Assembly: GCF_000382125.1 (NCBI RefSeq)
Contig: NZ_KB907550.1
Coordinates: 1-64,000, forward strand
Direction of reading: 5' to 3'
Length of the DNA: 64,000 nt
From: Eudoraea adriatica DSM 19308
GTDB taxonomy: Bacteria > Bacteroidota > Bacteroidia > Flavobacteriales > Flavobacteriaceae
Numbering within the stretch: position 1 is the first letter of the stretch; every line of letters starts with the position of its first letter. Under the pieces are notes generated by a model. It was not told where the DNA came from. It searched no databases and saw only the letters and a list, made by a program, of their open reading frames with translations. Below, piece by piece: positions 42,306 through 51,482 of this stretch. The translations under genes and the position numbers were made by a program.

Positions 42306-42668
42306 CTATTCTCGTTTAACAATCATGTAATAATCATTATCCAAAGGGAGGTAACCAAGGTCGTAAACAAAGTAATAGGTAGTGCCTTTTTTTGTTGTAT
42401 ACAGATTGGTTATATATTCAAAATCGAAACCTTTATCCATTAGACGTGTCTTAGTAGTGCGGGTTTTACCATCTTTTAGGGTAAAACTATCCAGGACTCT
42501 ATAGTTTTTTCGAAGTCGGTTATTTATATTTCTTACAAGGTTTTTGCTATCCTTATTGAGTTTATTATTATACGCATTTCGGCAGTAGTCCGAGCAGAAT
42601 TTTTTATCTACCCGGCCTTTAATTTTTTCCCCGCATTCAAGACATTTTTTTTCTTGCTGATGTTCCAT
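42306..42668 (-). CDS. small zinc-ribbon protein of unknown function
   Basis: This 120-residue protein has an N-terminal zinc ribbon with Cys9, Cys12, Cys25 and Cys29 (CLECGEKIKGRVDKKFCSDYCR), as in DUF2116/HNH-like ribbons. A basic helix (NNKLNKDSKNLVRNINNRLRKNYRVL) and a beta-rich C-terminus (FEYITNLYTTKKGTTYYFVYDLGYLPL) follow. The layout fits a nucleic-acid or ribosome-associated protein, but no specific function can be assigned. It appears monocistronic and is convergent with the CBS-protein gene. Confidence 0.72.
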   Translation of the reverse strand: MEHQQEKKCLECGEKIKGRVDKKFCSDYCRNAYNNKLNKDSKNLVRNINNRLRKNYRVLDSFTLKDGKTRTTKTRLMDKGFDFEYITNLYTTKKGTTYYFVYDLGYLPLDNDYYMIVKRE

Positions 42669-43009
42669 GTTCGGTATAAGAAACGGCTACTCCCATAAAT
42701 GTTTGGAGTAAGCCGGACTACTACATTATCGTATTTTCCAGGCAACCTCACAACTCCTTCTTTTAAGAATTTAGCCTTCTTAAGTTGATTTTGATCAGGC
42801 TCAATTTTAAAATTGAGGACTATATCAAATTACGCCTGCACCAGATTGGTTTCCTCAAAAATGAATACATTTAAATTCCATGATTCCAATTATGCATTGC
42901 TCTGGTTAACTTCTGTAAAGTTGACTTCAAATAATTTGTTCTCTTATAAGCGAATAATTTTAAGCGGTAACTGTAAAATTTACGCCTTTGTATGAAAGGG
43001 CCACAGGCT
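42669..43009. other. intergenic gap without a recognised feature
   Basis: About 340 bp. Only a spurious 60-codon frame is open on the plus strand (42813-42995), with no motif or ribosome-binding site. It contains AATTTTAAAATT (around 42808), a short palindrome. I see no RNA gene or clear terminator. Confidence 0.5.
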
Positions 43010-46000
43010 TTACTCCTCGAGGATGATTGCAGGTAACCCCAAATCTGTATACATCTTGTTATAGGACGCCATTTCGGTATTCACTATGGCTTTCTTCTCA
43101 TTCTCATAGGTTTTCCAGTCATCCAAAAGATCGGCCAGCCTTTGTTTGGCACCTTGCGTTACTTTTGGATCTGAACTGTCTACAAAACCTTTCAGATGCA
43201 TTAATTGGGCATTGAGTTGGTTGTTATAGTTAATGACATCCTGATAGGTTTTCTGATTGGGCTGAATAAGGTTTTGTTCCCAGCTGTCTATACGTTTAAT
43301 TAGTCCCTTTCCTTTTTCCAGGAGATCTGTTGCAATTTCATTTTCCTTGAGCAGCTCTTCATAAGTTTTCAATTGTTTTTTTGCCGAACGCATTACTGCC
43401 ACGGATTCATGAATGTTTTTAATTGTATTTTCAATCTGATCCAATACAAGCTGTTGTTCATCAAAATCAGCTTTGGAAGTCTTTACTTTTGGATTGGGCA
43501 GAATGCTTACTTCCGTCTCCACCACCTTGCCTTCTAAAGACAATCGAAGGACATAGTTGCCCGGAGCTACATGGGAACCCGAATAATTTCCATAAACAAA
43601 TACATTATCCACTGCAGGGAGTGTTTCTTTTCGAAAATCCCATGTAAATCTGTTGTACCCTTTTTTTGAAGGTAAGACTGCCGGTTTAGATGGTCCGCCC
43701 GCCCAAGACTTAAATTCTTTTTGGTTTTTGTTGGTAACGGTCCTGATTAACTTTCCATTATGAAGTACATGCAATTCAAGATTCAGGCTATCCGAGTCCT
43801 CATTCAGATAATAATCAAAAGTAACCCCTTGTTTAGGGTTTTGACCCAGGCCCGGAACCGGTTTGTCCGAACTTCCACCAAAAAACAAATAAGTGTCTTT
43901 AGGTTTAAAGATAGACAGTGCAGTATTATCCATTGAACTATTCTGGATTGCCCCAAGATCATCTAAAATCCAAAATGATCTGCCTGCTGTAGCGGCTACG
44001 AGATCATTATCCTGAATTGTAAGGTCATTTATTGGGACTACAGGTAAATTTAGCTGAAAATGCTGCCAGTTTAAACCATCATTGAACGAAATATACAATC
44101 CGGTTTCTGTACCGGCATATAAAAGCCCCTGGCGCTTAGGATCTTCGCGAACAACGCGCACAAAAGTATGTTCGTCTGTTATTCCTTGTACTATTTTAGA
44201 CCAGGTTTTGCCATAATCAGTAGTTTTAAATATGTATGGTTTTAAATCCATAAACTTATAACGCATTACCACTGCATATGCTGTGGCAGCATTGTGTGGA
44301 GATACCTCTATGCTATTAATAATACCTTCTTCCAGGCCTTCAGGAGTAACGTTTTCCCAATTTTCTCCGCTATTTTTAGTTATATGGATAAGTCCGTCAT
44401 CACTACCGGCCCACAGCACTCCTTCTTCATGGGGCGATTCTACCAGGTACATCAGGGTGTTATAATTTTCCCCTCCTGCTGCTTCATTGGTGTAAGGGCC
44501 ACCCCCGGGGCCTTGCCTGCTTTTGTCATTTCGGGTGAGATCAGGACTAATTACGGACCAATTAATACCTGCATCTGTGGTTTTAAAAACTACATTTCCA
44601 GCGTGATAAATAGTATTTCTGTCATGTGGGGAACTTATTATCGGGGCATTCCAGTTATAGCGAAATTTAAAGCTTTCCGGGGCATTTCCAAGAGCCAATT
44701 CCGGGTATTCCTTAATGGGTTTACCTTCCCTTGAGGCTCTTACCCATTTTTCTATAATCCCCTGATAACAACCGCCGAAAACAATTTCAGGATTATCAGG
44801 ATCAAAAGCCAGATAGGCGCTTTCGCATCCGGCAACGGAGTACCAGTCTTTCCAGTCTATACCCGCATCATTGGTTCTGCTGGCAATTGCAATGGCAGAA
44901 TTATCCTGTTGTCCACCATATACATTATAAGGCACCAGCTTGTCTGTTATTACCCTGTAAAACTGGGATGTAGGCTGATTTTGCTGTGTGCTCCAGCTTT
45001 TGCCACCATTATTGGAAACATTGGCACCTCCATCGTTCGAATTGATCATTTTTTGATTATCCAGAGGGTTTATCCATAGGTGATGGTTGTCTCCATGAGG
45101 AGTTGGTACCGAACTAAATGTTTTCCCGCCGTCAATAGATTTGGTTACCGGTGCATTGCAAACATAAACCAGATTTTCATCCTGAGGATCCGCAAATATT
45201 TCCATATAATACCAGGAGCGCGCAATATTTATGCGGTCTTTATTAACCTGCGACCATTTTTCACCTGCATTATCAGACCTGTAAACACCGCCTTTTTTTC
45301 CTTCTGCTTCCAACACGGCAAATACCCGTTCCGGATTTGCCCGGGAAACAGATATTCCGGCTTTTCCAAATTCTTCAGGCAGCCCGTCCTTTAATTTATT
45401 CCAGGTGGAACCTCCATCTGTGGATTTATAGAGACCGGAATTTTTCCCGCCTGATTGCATGGTCCAGGGATATCGGCTGTGTTCCCAGAAAGCCGCATAT
45501 AGAATTAATGGGTTCTTCATGTCCATAGACAGGGAAGAAGCCCCTGTTGTGTTGTTTACAAATAAAACTTTTTCCCAGTTAGTGCCCCCGTCTTTTGACC
45601 TGTAGATTCCCCGGTCTTCAGAAGGGCCATATTGCGCTCCCTGGGCTCCAATAAAAACAATATCAGGATTTGTCGGATGTATTATCACATCTGAAATATG
45701 GCGGGTTTTATCCAGGCCAATATGCCTCCATGTCTTTCCGGCATCAGTAGATTTATAGACCCCATCACCCATGGAGGTCATTACTCCCCGGGCAGCGTGT
45801 TCTCCCATACCTGCCAGTACAATATTTGGATTGCTTTCTGAAACTGCAATGGCACCAACGGTTCCGGTTTTTAAAAACTTGTCGGAAATATTCTTCCAGC
45901 TAATACCGTCATCTGTGGTTTTCCAGATTCCACCGCCGGTGGCTCCCATATAGTAGGTCATGGGTTGACCAACCACACCACTGCTTGCTACGCTACGACC

Positions 46001-46156
46001 ACCTCTGAATGGTCCAATATTTCGCCACTTCAGACCATGATAAAGAGAATCCTGAACCTCGAAATGAGTGTTAGTCGTTTTGGTTTTACGTTTTTGTGCC
46101 TGAACGCCAAAAGGAACCAGAAGCAGACTGACAAGAAATAGTTGGATGGTTTTCAT
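43010..46156 (-). CDS. secreted BNR/VPS10-type beta-propeller glycosidase-like protein
   Basis: This 1048-residue protein has a signal peptide (MKTIQLFLVSLLLVPFGVQAQ). At least ten Asp-box/BNR motifs are recognisable (GGGIWKTTDDGISW, GDGVYKSTDAGKTW, DRGIYRSKDGGTNW, NSGLYKSTDGGSTW, GGVYRSDNAGEKW, VVFKTTDAGINW, IFKTTDYGKTW and others). Together they should form one or two sortilin-like propellers. A Fn3/immunoglobulin-like beta region and a C-terminal helical domain (about 900-1045) follow. Such proteins are often annotated as glycosyl hydrolases, but catalysis is unproven. No T9SS tail is visible. It is the last gene of the leftward operon starting at 49986. Confidence 0.87.
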   Translation of the reverse strand: MKTIQLFLVSLLLVPFGVQAQKRKTKTTNTHFEVQDSLYHGLKWRNIGPFRGGRSVASSGVVGQPMTYYMGATGGGIWKTTDDGISWKNISDKFLKTGTVGAIAVSESNPNIVLAGMGEHAARGVMTSMGDGVYKSTDAGKTWRHIGLDKTRHISDVIIHPTNPDIVFIGAQGAQYGPSEDRGIYRSKDGGTNWEKVLFVNNTTGASSLSMDMKNPLILYAAFWEHSRYPWTMQSGGKNSGLYKSTDGGSTWNKLKDGLPEEFGKAGISVSRANPERVFAVLEAEGKKGGVYRSDNAGEKWSQVNKDRINIARSWYYMEIFADPQDENLVYVCNAPVTKSIDGGKTFSSVPTPHGDNHHLWINPLDNQKMINSNDGGANVSNNGGKSWSTQQNQPTSQFYRVITDKLVPYNVYGGQQDNSAIAIASRTNDAGIDWKDWYSVAGCESAYLAFDPDNPEIVFGGCYQGIIEKWVRASREGKPIKEYPELALGNAPESFKFRYNWNAPIISSPHDRNTIYHAGNVVFKTTDAGINWSVISPDLTRNDKSRQGPGGGPYTNEAAGGENYNTLMYLVESPHEEGVLWAGSDDGLIHITKNSGENWENVTPEGLEEGIINSIEVSPHNAATAYAVVMRYKFMDLKPYIFKTTDYGKTWSKIVQGITDEHTFVRVVREDPKRQGLLYAGTETGLYISFNDGLNWQHFQLNLPVVPINDLTIQDNDLVAATAGRSFWILDDLGAIQNSSMDNTALSIFKPKDTYLFFGGSSDKPVPGLGQNPKQGVTFDYYLNEDSDSLNLELHVLHNGKLIRTVTNKNQKEFKSWAGGPSKPAVLPSKKGYNRFTWDFRKETLPAVDNVFVYGNYSGSHVAPGNYVLRLSLEGKVVETEVSILPNPKVKTSKADFDEQQLVLDQIENTIKNIHESVAVMRSAKKQLKTYEELLKENEIATDLLEKGKGLIKRIDSWEQNLIQPNQKTYQDVINYNNQLNAQLMHLKGFVDSSDPKVTQGAKQRLADLLDDWKTYENEKKAIVNTEMASYNKMYTDLGLPAIILEE

Positions 46157-46187
46157 ATTAAAAAATAAGTGGTAAGATAATAAATGT

Positions 46188-47150
46188 TTACTTCAATTCT
46201 TTATAGATTTTCTGTATCTCCCGTCCTGACATTTGTCCTTCATACATAAGGAGGCTATACTTTAGAATAGTAGGATTTATTGTAGACACAGCGACACTTT
46301 TTCTTCCGGGATACACACAATTCTGCATGCTTTCTTTTTCTCTTAAGATCCAGTTTTCTTTATCCCCGGGAGATTCCTGGTGAGAGAATATGGCAATTCC
46401 CGAAGGGGCATTTTTATTGGTAAATGATCCAAAAATATTCATCCATCTTCCTGCTTCAACTGCGCTGTTTTGAGGGGTAACAACACCCTCGATGGATGAA
46501 AACCTTATATCTTCCGGAAGTTTCAGCCGCACAGAAAAACCGCCATAACCTTTTTCATCCTCTGAGCCCCCTATTTTTAAATTCTTTTCAAGAGCTAATA
46601 GTGCTATTTCAAACCGTACTATCCTATAATTTTCTTTCCTTGGGTATATACTGATCTTCGTATTTTCTAACAAGAAGGGTTTTTGAGCTCCCTCCGGGTT
46701 TATCCATTGCGGAGATTCCCAATGTGTGGAAACCATAAGGTTAAGATTTTCGCCGGACCTGGATATTTCAAACTCCTCTATATTCCATATAAAATCTCTA
46801 CATTCCCAGGAATCTCCTATATTTTTATCTCCGATGACCACCTGATGCCATGCCCAAAAAACACCTCTGTGGTGGGGGTGATCCTCAGGAAAATCTTCAG
46901 TTATTACAGATCCATCAATTGCATAGAGCGGATGTATATAATTATTTCGTGAAAATTCTCCGTCGAGTGATTTTGCTTGTGTTTGATAAAAAAGTACGTT
47001 TTCAGCACCTTCTTTTATTTGTATGCCGGCCTCAGATTCGGTATAGGTTAATTGGGCAGTTCCATATAAAGGCACTAACAAAAAGCCCAAAAAACAGAGG
47101 CAGTAAAATCCTAACTTATAAGGTTGCGTCCGTTTAGTCATCGATAGCAC
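46188..47150 (-). CDS. secreted PmoA-family (DUF6807) protein
   Basis: This 320-residue protein has a signal-like segment (YKLGFYCLCFLGFLLVPLYGTAQ). The PmoA/DUF6807 signature NNYIHPLYAIDGSVITEDFPEDHPHHRGVFWAW carries a His-rich cluster, and later GSFTNKNAPSGIAIFSHQES matches the family. The family is named after a supposed methane oxygenase link but is mostly found with sugar-degradation genes in Bacteroidetes; the reaction is unknown. The true start may be ATG 47141 instead of 47150. Either start overlaps the upstream serine hydrolase gene, so translation is coupled. Confidence 0.85.
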   Translation of the reverse strand: MLSMTKRTQPYKLGFYCLCFLGFLLVPLYGTAQLTYTESEAGIQIKEGAENVLFYQTQAKSLDGEFSRNNYIHPLYAIDGSVITEDFPEDHPHHRGVFWAWHQVVIGDKNIGDSWECRDFIWNIEEFEISRSGENLNLMVSTHWESPQWINPEGAQKPFLLENTKISIYPRKENYRIVRFEIALLALEKNLKIGGSEDEKGYGGFSVRLKLPEDIRFSSIEGVVTPQNSAVEAGRWMNIFGSFTNKNAPSGIAIFSHQESPGDKENWILREKESMQNCVYPGRKSVAVSTINPTILKYSLLMYEGQMSGREIQKIYKELK

Positions 47151-48423
47151 TAAAAACCATCTGACGGAATTTCCAGGCTGTATTATCGTTTGTTGTGCCC
47201 TGGGTTTGTTTCATGAGGATTCCAATGACCTGCTCCTCAGGATCCGCGAAATACTGAGTGTTAAAATAACCACCCCAGTCAAAGGTGCCCTCACTGCCTA
47301 TGCCACCGGAACCTTCTCCTTTTTGGTTTACCACACCAAACGCCAATCCGTAATGATTGGGTCCGTCTTTCCAGATATCACCAATTTGGTTAGCCATAAT
47401 ACTTCTAACGGTGGTTCGGCTCAACAGCCTGACGCCGTTTAATTCTCCCTTATTCAAATACATTTGAAGGAAAGTTGCATAATCTTTTGCGGTACTGGAA
47501 AGACCCGCTCCACCGGAAAAAAATCTTTTGGCACCTTTAATCGGGTAATCTGTATCATAGAAGGTAACCGGATATTTTTTCCATTCCCCGTCTACTTTGT
47601 GCTGAACTTTCACCAGACGATCATGTTTTGATTCTGGCAAATAGAACCAGGTGTCCGTCATGCCTAATGGATCAAATATGCGTGTTTTGAGAAACTGATC
47701 AAAGGGTAAACCCGATACTACTTCAATAAAGTAGCCCAGCACATCAAGGCCTTCGCTATATGTAAATTTCTCGCCCGGTGTATGGTGTAAAGGAAGGCTG
47801 GCAAGTTTCTTAACACTTTCCTCTATTGAAATATCTTCCGTTGTAAAGAGATCCGTAATACCGGCCTTATGATAAATTGCTTTGAATCTTGGATCACTGT
47901 CAATAACCCCATAGCCAATTCCGGAGGTATGGGTAATCAAATGTCTTATCGTTATTTCTTTTTCTGAGGGCACACTGGTATATGTCGTATCCTGTTCATT
48001 AAAGGTGTCCAGAATCCGGGCATTTTTAAATTCGGGAATGTATTTGGAAACAGGATCATCCAGTTTAAATTTGCCCTCTTCCCATAGCATCATTACCGCA
48101 GTTGAAGTTATGGCCTTAGTCTGTGAAGCGATTCGGAAGATAGCATCATTATAAATCTTAATTCCTGCCGAATTATCGGCCAGGCCGTAGGCGCTGTGGA
48201 AAACTATTTTTCCATCCCTTGCAATTAAAGCTACGGCTCCGGGAATATCACCATCCGTAACAGCTTTTTTGAGCATGTCATCTATCCGCTTCAGCCGTGT
48301 ATCAGAAATTCCAACAGTTGCCGGGGGTGCCGGACTAAGATCCGGTGAAATTTTAACAGAGGGGGTTTGGGCAAAAACCATTGCCGTAAACATCAAACAA
48401 AAAAGGACATTAATATTTCTCAT
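47134..48423 (-). CDS. class C beta-lactamase-fold serine hydrolase
   Basis: This 429-residue protein has a signal peptide (MRNINVLFCLMFTAMVFAQ). SxxK is SQTK (S100-K103). The second motif is YSE in FTYSEGLDVLGY instead of YxN, and the C-terminal motif lies in GSGGIGSEGTFDWGGYF. Conserved ITIRHLITHTSGIGYG and GAGLSSTAKDYATFL segments place it in the EstB/esterase-like group. The presumed role is hydrolysis of esters or amide bonds in the periplasm. It lies between an M28 peptidase and a PmoA-like gene in one operon. Confidence 0.88.
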   Translation of the reverse strand: MRNINVLFCLMFTAMVFAQTPSVKISPDLSPAPPATVGISDTRLKRIDDMLKKAVTDGDIPGAVALIARDGKIVFHSAYGLADNSAGIKIYNDAIFRIASQTKAITSTAVMMLWEEGKFKLDDPVSKYIPEFKNARILDTFNEQDTTYTSVPSEKEITIRHLITHTSGIGYGVIDSDPRFKAIYHKAGITDLFTTEDISIEESVKKLASLPLHHTPGEKFTYSEGLDVLGYFIEVVSGLPFDQFLKTRIFDPLGMTDTWFYLPESKHDRLVKVQHKVDGEWKKYPVTFYDTDYPIKGAKRFFSGGAGLSSTAKDYATFLQMYLNKGELNGVRLLSRTTVRSIMANQIGDIWKDGPNHYGLAFGVVNQKGEGSGGIGSEGTFDWGGYFNTQYFADPEEQVIGILMKQTQGTTNDNTAWKFRQMVFSAIDD

Positions 48424-48432
48424 AATTCAATT

Positions 48433-49986
48433 TTAATTTTGCCCGCCTGCCCTGTCAGGAGATCGGGGTTTGGGCCATTCTCTTTGTATTCCTGTTTTCA
48501 GATTTGTTGGAAGTGTAGCCTTTTTCCTTGAGGTTTTATCAGGGTCTTCAGAAGCCATATAAGCAAGGATAGCGGTTAGAATAGCATTGTTCCGTACATC
48601 ATCGAAAACAATCTTATCGTAAGTATCTAAATTAGTGTGCCAGGTATAATCTCCATAGCTCCAGCTTAGCGAGCTTAAGGAAAATGCGGGAACCCCCATA
48701 GCAACAAATGAGGCATAATCAGATCCTCCACTACCCGGAGATCCGGGAAATGTAGTTTCTATATGCTTTCGAATGTCATGAGGTACAGCCTGAAGCCAAT
48801 GCTCCAGATAATCGTAGGCATCAAGGAATCCTTGTCCGGAAATTTGTACAACACGGCCTGTTCCGTTATCCTGATTAAATAGTGCCTGTAACCCTTTTAC
48901 AACTTCGGGCCGGTCTTCAACGAAAGCACGAGATCCATTCAGGCCTTGTTCTTCACCGCCCCAAAGCCCCACTATAATTGTACGTTTGGGGTTAGGATAT
49001 ATTTCTTTGAGTATACGGGCAGCTTCCATCATCGTAATGGTACCGGTGCCATTATCGGTAGCACCGGTTGCGCCATCCCACGAATCAAAATGAGCAGAAA
49101 GAACTACGTACTCCTTAGGGAATTCAGTTCCGGGGATAGTGGCGATGGTATTAAATGTAGGGACCCTGCCCAATTCTTTTGATTTGGCCACTACTTTTAA
49201 TACCGGCTTGTTGCCACTCTCAGCCATCCTGTATATCATTCCGTAATCCTCAACCGAAAGGTCTATTACAGGAATATTTTTGGTATTTGCATTAAATATT
49301 TTGTTGGCACCAAAACCTTCGGACCAATAGGATTCAATAATTCCTGCCGCACCTGCCTGTTCCAGAGCACCGTTTAGTGTAACCGTGTTATATCCGGTAT
49401 TTCTTATTTGTTGATACCAGGCCCTGGTCTGTGCTTTCCTTTCGGTTTTCATTTTTTCAAAAGATTCTTCGGTAGCAAACTCTTCCCAGTTGTAGTCCGG
49501 ACGACCGGTGGGTTGATTCATGGAAACAGTCACAAATTTTCCTTTGACATTAGGGAGCCAATTTGCAAAGGCCAGTGAATCTTCCACTGCCGGGAGGTTA
49601 ATTACTTCAGCAGTTATCCCTGAATCTGCAGTGCCGGGACTCCAAGCAAGCTGCATACCCCGAAGGGAAGCTACCCTGGGAGAAACCAAATCTATATGTG
49701 TAATACCCCTTTCCCAGCCTCTCCAGGTACCCCACTCCTCATTACGGGCATCTATTCCCCATTTCTCAAAAGTAGCTACGGCCCAGTCGTGGGCTTTAGC
49801 CATCTGGGGTGTACCCACCAGGCGGGGCCCTATAACATCCATTAGTTCATGAGCTAGTTGTTCCAGCCTGGAATTTTCAATGGCCTCTTTTTTTATTTGA
49901 TCCACGATTTCTTCTGTGGACTGGCCAATTAAAAGAGTAACGTTTAATAGTAAGAAACAAATAAACAGATGGGGTATTCTTAACAT
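48433..49986 (-). CDS. secreted M28-family metallopeptidase
   Basis: From ATG 49986 the product is 517 residues, with a signal peptide (MLRIPHLFICFLLLNVTLLIGQ), a PA-like insert and the M28 catalytic domain. Zinc ligands are visible in VVLSAHFDSWDG (His), GATDNGTGT (bridging Asp), WGGEEQGLNGS (Glu-Glu), FNQDNGTGR (Asp) and YTWHTNLDTYD (His). It is an exported carboxypeptidase Q or aminopeptidase-like enzyme. An upstream in-frame ATG (50052) would precede the signal peptide by 22 residues and is rejected. It is the first gene of the operon running down to 43010. Confidence 0.9.
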   Translation of the reverse strand: MLRIPHLFICFLLLNVTLLIGQSTEEIVDQIKKEAIENSRLEQLAHELMDVIGPRLVGTPQMAKAHDWAVATFEKWGIDARNEEWGTWRGWERGITHIDLVSPRVASLRGMQLAWSPGTADSGITAEVINLPAVEDSLAFANWLPNVKGKFVTVSMNQPTGRPDYNWEEFATEESFEKMKTERKAQTRAWYQQIRNTGYNTVTLNGALEQAGAAGIIESYWSEGFGANKIFNANTKNIPVIDLSVEDYGMIYRMAESGNKPVLKVVAKSKELGRVPTFNTIATIPGTEFPKEYVVLSAHFDSWDGATGATDNGTGTITMMEAARILKEIYPNPKRTIIVGLWGGEEQGLNGSRAFVEDRPEVVKGLQALFNQDNGTGRVVQISGQGFLDAYDYLEHWLQAVPHDIRKHIETTFPGSPGSGGSDYASFVAMGVPAFSLSSLSWSYGDYTWHTNLDTYDKIVFDDVRNNAILTAILAYMASEDPDKTSRKKATLPTNLKTGIQREWPKPRSPDRAGGQN

Positions 49987-50269
49987 ATTACAAAGTGTAT
50001 TTCTGGAAAAGTAGTCTAATATAGGAATAATTGCATTTATAAGGACAGGCATTCTCCGAAATCAAACTATGCTTCCCGGTGTAAACTTCAATCTCGACCT
50101 ACGAAATAGGCAGCTGTTATATTGTGGGCCAACTGAGTTTTTTAATGAAAATTGAAAGTTGGAGGCCATTAAAAACTGCTCATCAAGGATGTTTTTAACC
50201 ATTGAAAGGACTTTTTTGGTATTGAAATACTTCCATTCTAATTTGCACGGTACTAAAAATAAAAACATC

Positions 50270-50851
50270 ATGAAAAAACTTGGATTATTATTTACAATTG
50301 GGCTGGTGTTATTTTTTGTGTCTTGTGACACAGAACAGTTTGGGGAAAATGAATTGGATGCGACCAACTTAAAGAATTCTGAAGAGGATGCTGAAAAGGA
50401 TGGCTGTGAAACGGGTTTTGCAATCTGCGCTCCTGAGATCTCCGCATGTTTTCTTGACGAGGGCTTTAACCGATGGGGCTGGACAATAGGTCCGGTTGCA
50501 TCCTGGAATGGGAACCACACATATAGAATTTATGCCGGAGCAGGTCAATGTGACACCTCGAAAGGTGAAGTAGCCGGGAAAGTAATACTTAATTATTTCA
50601 ATGGAGTTGCTCAGGTTGATTTCATAGCTGAGGATGGCTATGTATTTAAGGAAACACATCTTTATATTGGAAATGATCAGTTTCCAATGCAGAGACGGGG
50701 TAATAGAGAGGTGCCCACGGTAGCCCCCGGTCAATATCCCTATAAGCATGGTAATTTGGACAATGTTGCTATGGATTCATATACTGTTGATGGATTATCA
50801 GGCGATGTATATTTAATCGCTCACTCAGTAGTTTGTATAGATTTGGACTGA
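50270..50851 (+). CDS. cysteine-rich hypothetical lipoprotein
   Basis: From ATG 50270 the product is 193 residues with a lipoprotein signal (lipobox FFVSC, Cys18). An acidic linker is followed by a compact domain with Cys in GCETGFAICAPEISACF, AGQCDTSKG and VVCIDLD. The rest is predicted beta (NRWGWTIGPVASWNGNHTYRIYAGAGQ, GVAQVDFIAEDGYVFKETHLYIG). This could be a disulfide-stabilised jelly-roll or immunoglobulin-like fold. I do not recognise the family. It stands alone and is followed by a strong terminator. Confidence 0.75.
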   Translation: MKKLGLLFTIGLVLFFVSCDTEQFGENELDATNLKNSEEDAEKDGCETGFAICAPEISACFLDEGFNRWGWTIGPVASWNGNHTYRIYAGAGQCDTSKGEVAGKVILNYFNGVAQVDFIAEDGYVFKETHLYIGNDQFPMQRRGNREVPTVAPGQYPYKHGNLDNVAMDSYTVDGLSGDVYLIAHSVVCIDLD

Positions 50852-50877
50852 CCAAGGATTATTTAAATAACAATTTA

Positions 50878-50906
50878 ACCCCGCCTCAGGCGGGGTTTCT
50901 TTTTAC
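50878..50906 (+). terminator. intrinsic terminator
   Basis: CCCCGCC-TCA-GGCGGGG gives a 7-bp GC stem with a 3-nt loop followed by a TTTCTTTTT run, placed 27 bp after the lipoprotein stop. Confidence 0.92.
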
Positions 50907-50938
50907 TTCGATTTATGTTGTAATACAGGGCAGAAGAT

Positions 50939-50966
50939 TACAAACGACTACAAACGTTTACAAACG
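50939..50966 (+). repeat. three helically phased TACAAACG repeats upstream of ssb
   Basis: TACAAACG occurs at 50939, 50949 and 50959, exactly 10 bp apart, so all three face the same side of the helix. The block ends about 43 bp upstream of the ssb promoter element. It looks like a binding site for an activator or a small cooperative DNA-binding protein. Confidence 0.75.
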
Positions 50967-51008
50967 AAAATAAATACTTCCTAACCGAGTAACGCAAAAC
51001 CCCTGTTC

Positions 51009-51016
51009 TATGTTTG
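51009..51016 (+). promoter_or_regulatory. ssb promoter -7 element (TATGTTTG)
   Basis: TATGTTTG is an exact TAnnTTTG match 58 bp upstream of the ssb ATG. No good TTG -33 element is seen at the usual spacing, which fits dependence on an activator bound to the phased repeats just upstream. Confidence 0.6.
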
Positions 51017-51074
51017 TGGTGTCGGAGAATAAGACCCGATAGTATTAACTGTTTAATCCTTAAAATTAGAAATT

Positions 51075-51407
51075 ATGAACGCACTTAGAAACAAAGTACA
51101 GTTGATTGGTAACCTGGGGCAGGACCCTGAAATCGTTAATCTTGACAATGGTGGTAAACTGGCCAAATTTTCAGTGGCTACCAATGAGATTTACAAGAAC
51201 GGCAAAGGCGAAAAGGTAACAGATACCCAATGGCACAATGTAGTGGCCTGGGGTAAAACTGCGGAGATTGTGGAAAATTACCTGGCCAAAGGCAATGAGG
51301 TGGCTGTAGAAGGCAAGCTTGTTCATCGCTCTTATGAAAATAAAGAAGGTGAAAAAAGATACATCACCGAGATAAAATGCAATGAATTGGTGATGTTGGG
51401 AAAATAA
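51075..51407 (+). CDS. ssb: single-stranded DNA-binding protein, short form
   Basis: This 110-residue protein is a complete OB-fold SSB: MNALRNKVQLIGNLGQDPEI, FSVATNEIYKNGKGEKVTDTQWHNVVAWGKTAEIVENYLAKG and EGKLVHRSYENKEGEKRYITEI. It ends NELVMLGK with no Gln/Gly-rich linker and no acidic DDxxPF-type tail. It can therefore bind ssDNA but should not recruit partner proteins as canonical SSB does. The main replicative SSB is probably encoded elsewhere. The long leader carries phased repeats and a TATGTTTG promoter. Confidence 0.92.
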   Translation: MNALRNKVQLIGNLGQDPEIVNLDNGGKLAKFSVATNEIYKNGKGEKVTDTQWHNVVAWGKTAEIVENYLAKGNEVAVEGKLVHRSYENKEGEKRYITEIKCNELVMLGK

Positions 51408-51453
51408 TTACCATCCCCTGAATTTTAATAAGCGGAATTTTAATTGCCGCTGT

Positions 51454-51482
51454 AAAAGAGGATCTGAAAGATCCTCTTTTTA
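51454..51482. terminator. bidirectional intrinsic terminator
   Basis: AAAAGAGGATCT-GAA-AGATCCTCTTTT forms a 12-bp stem with a 3-nt loop between convergent ssb and ferritin genes. Its right edge overlaps the ferritin stop codon. Confidence 0.9.

Noticed and set aside
50062-50520. 152-codon minus-strand frame opposite the cysteine-rich lipoprotein
   Set aside because: The plus strand has a signal peptide, lipobox, start context and terminator. The minus frame has none.
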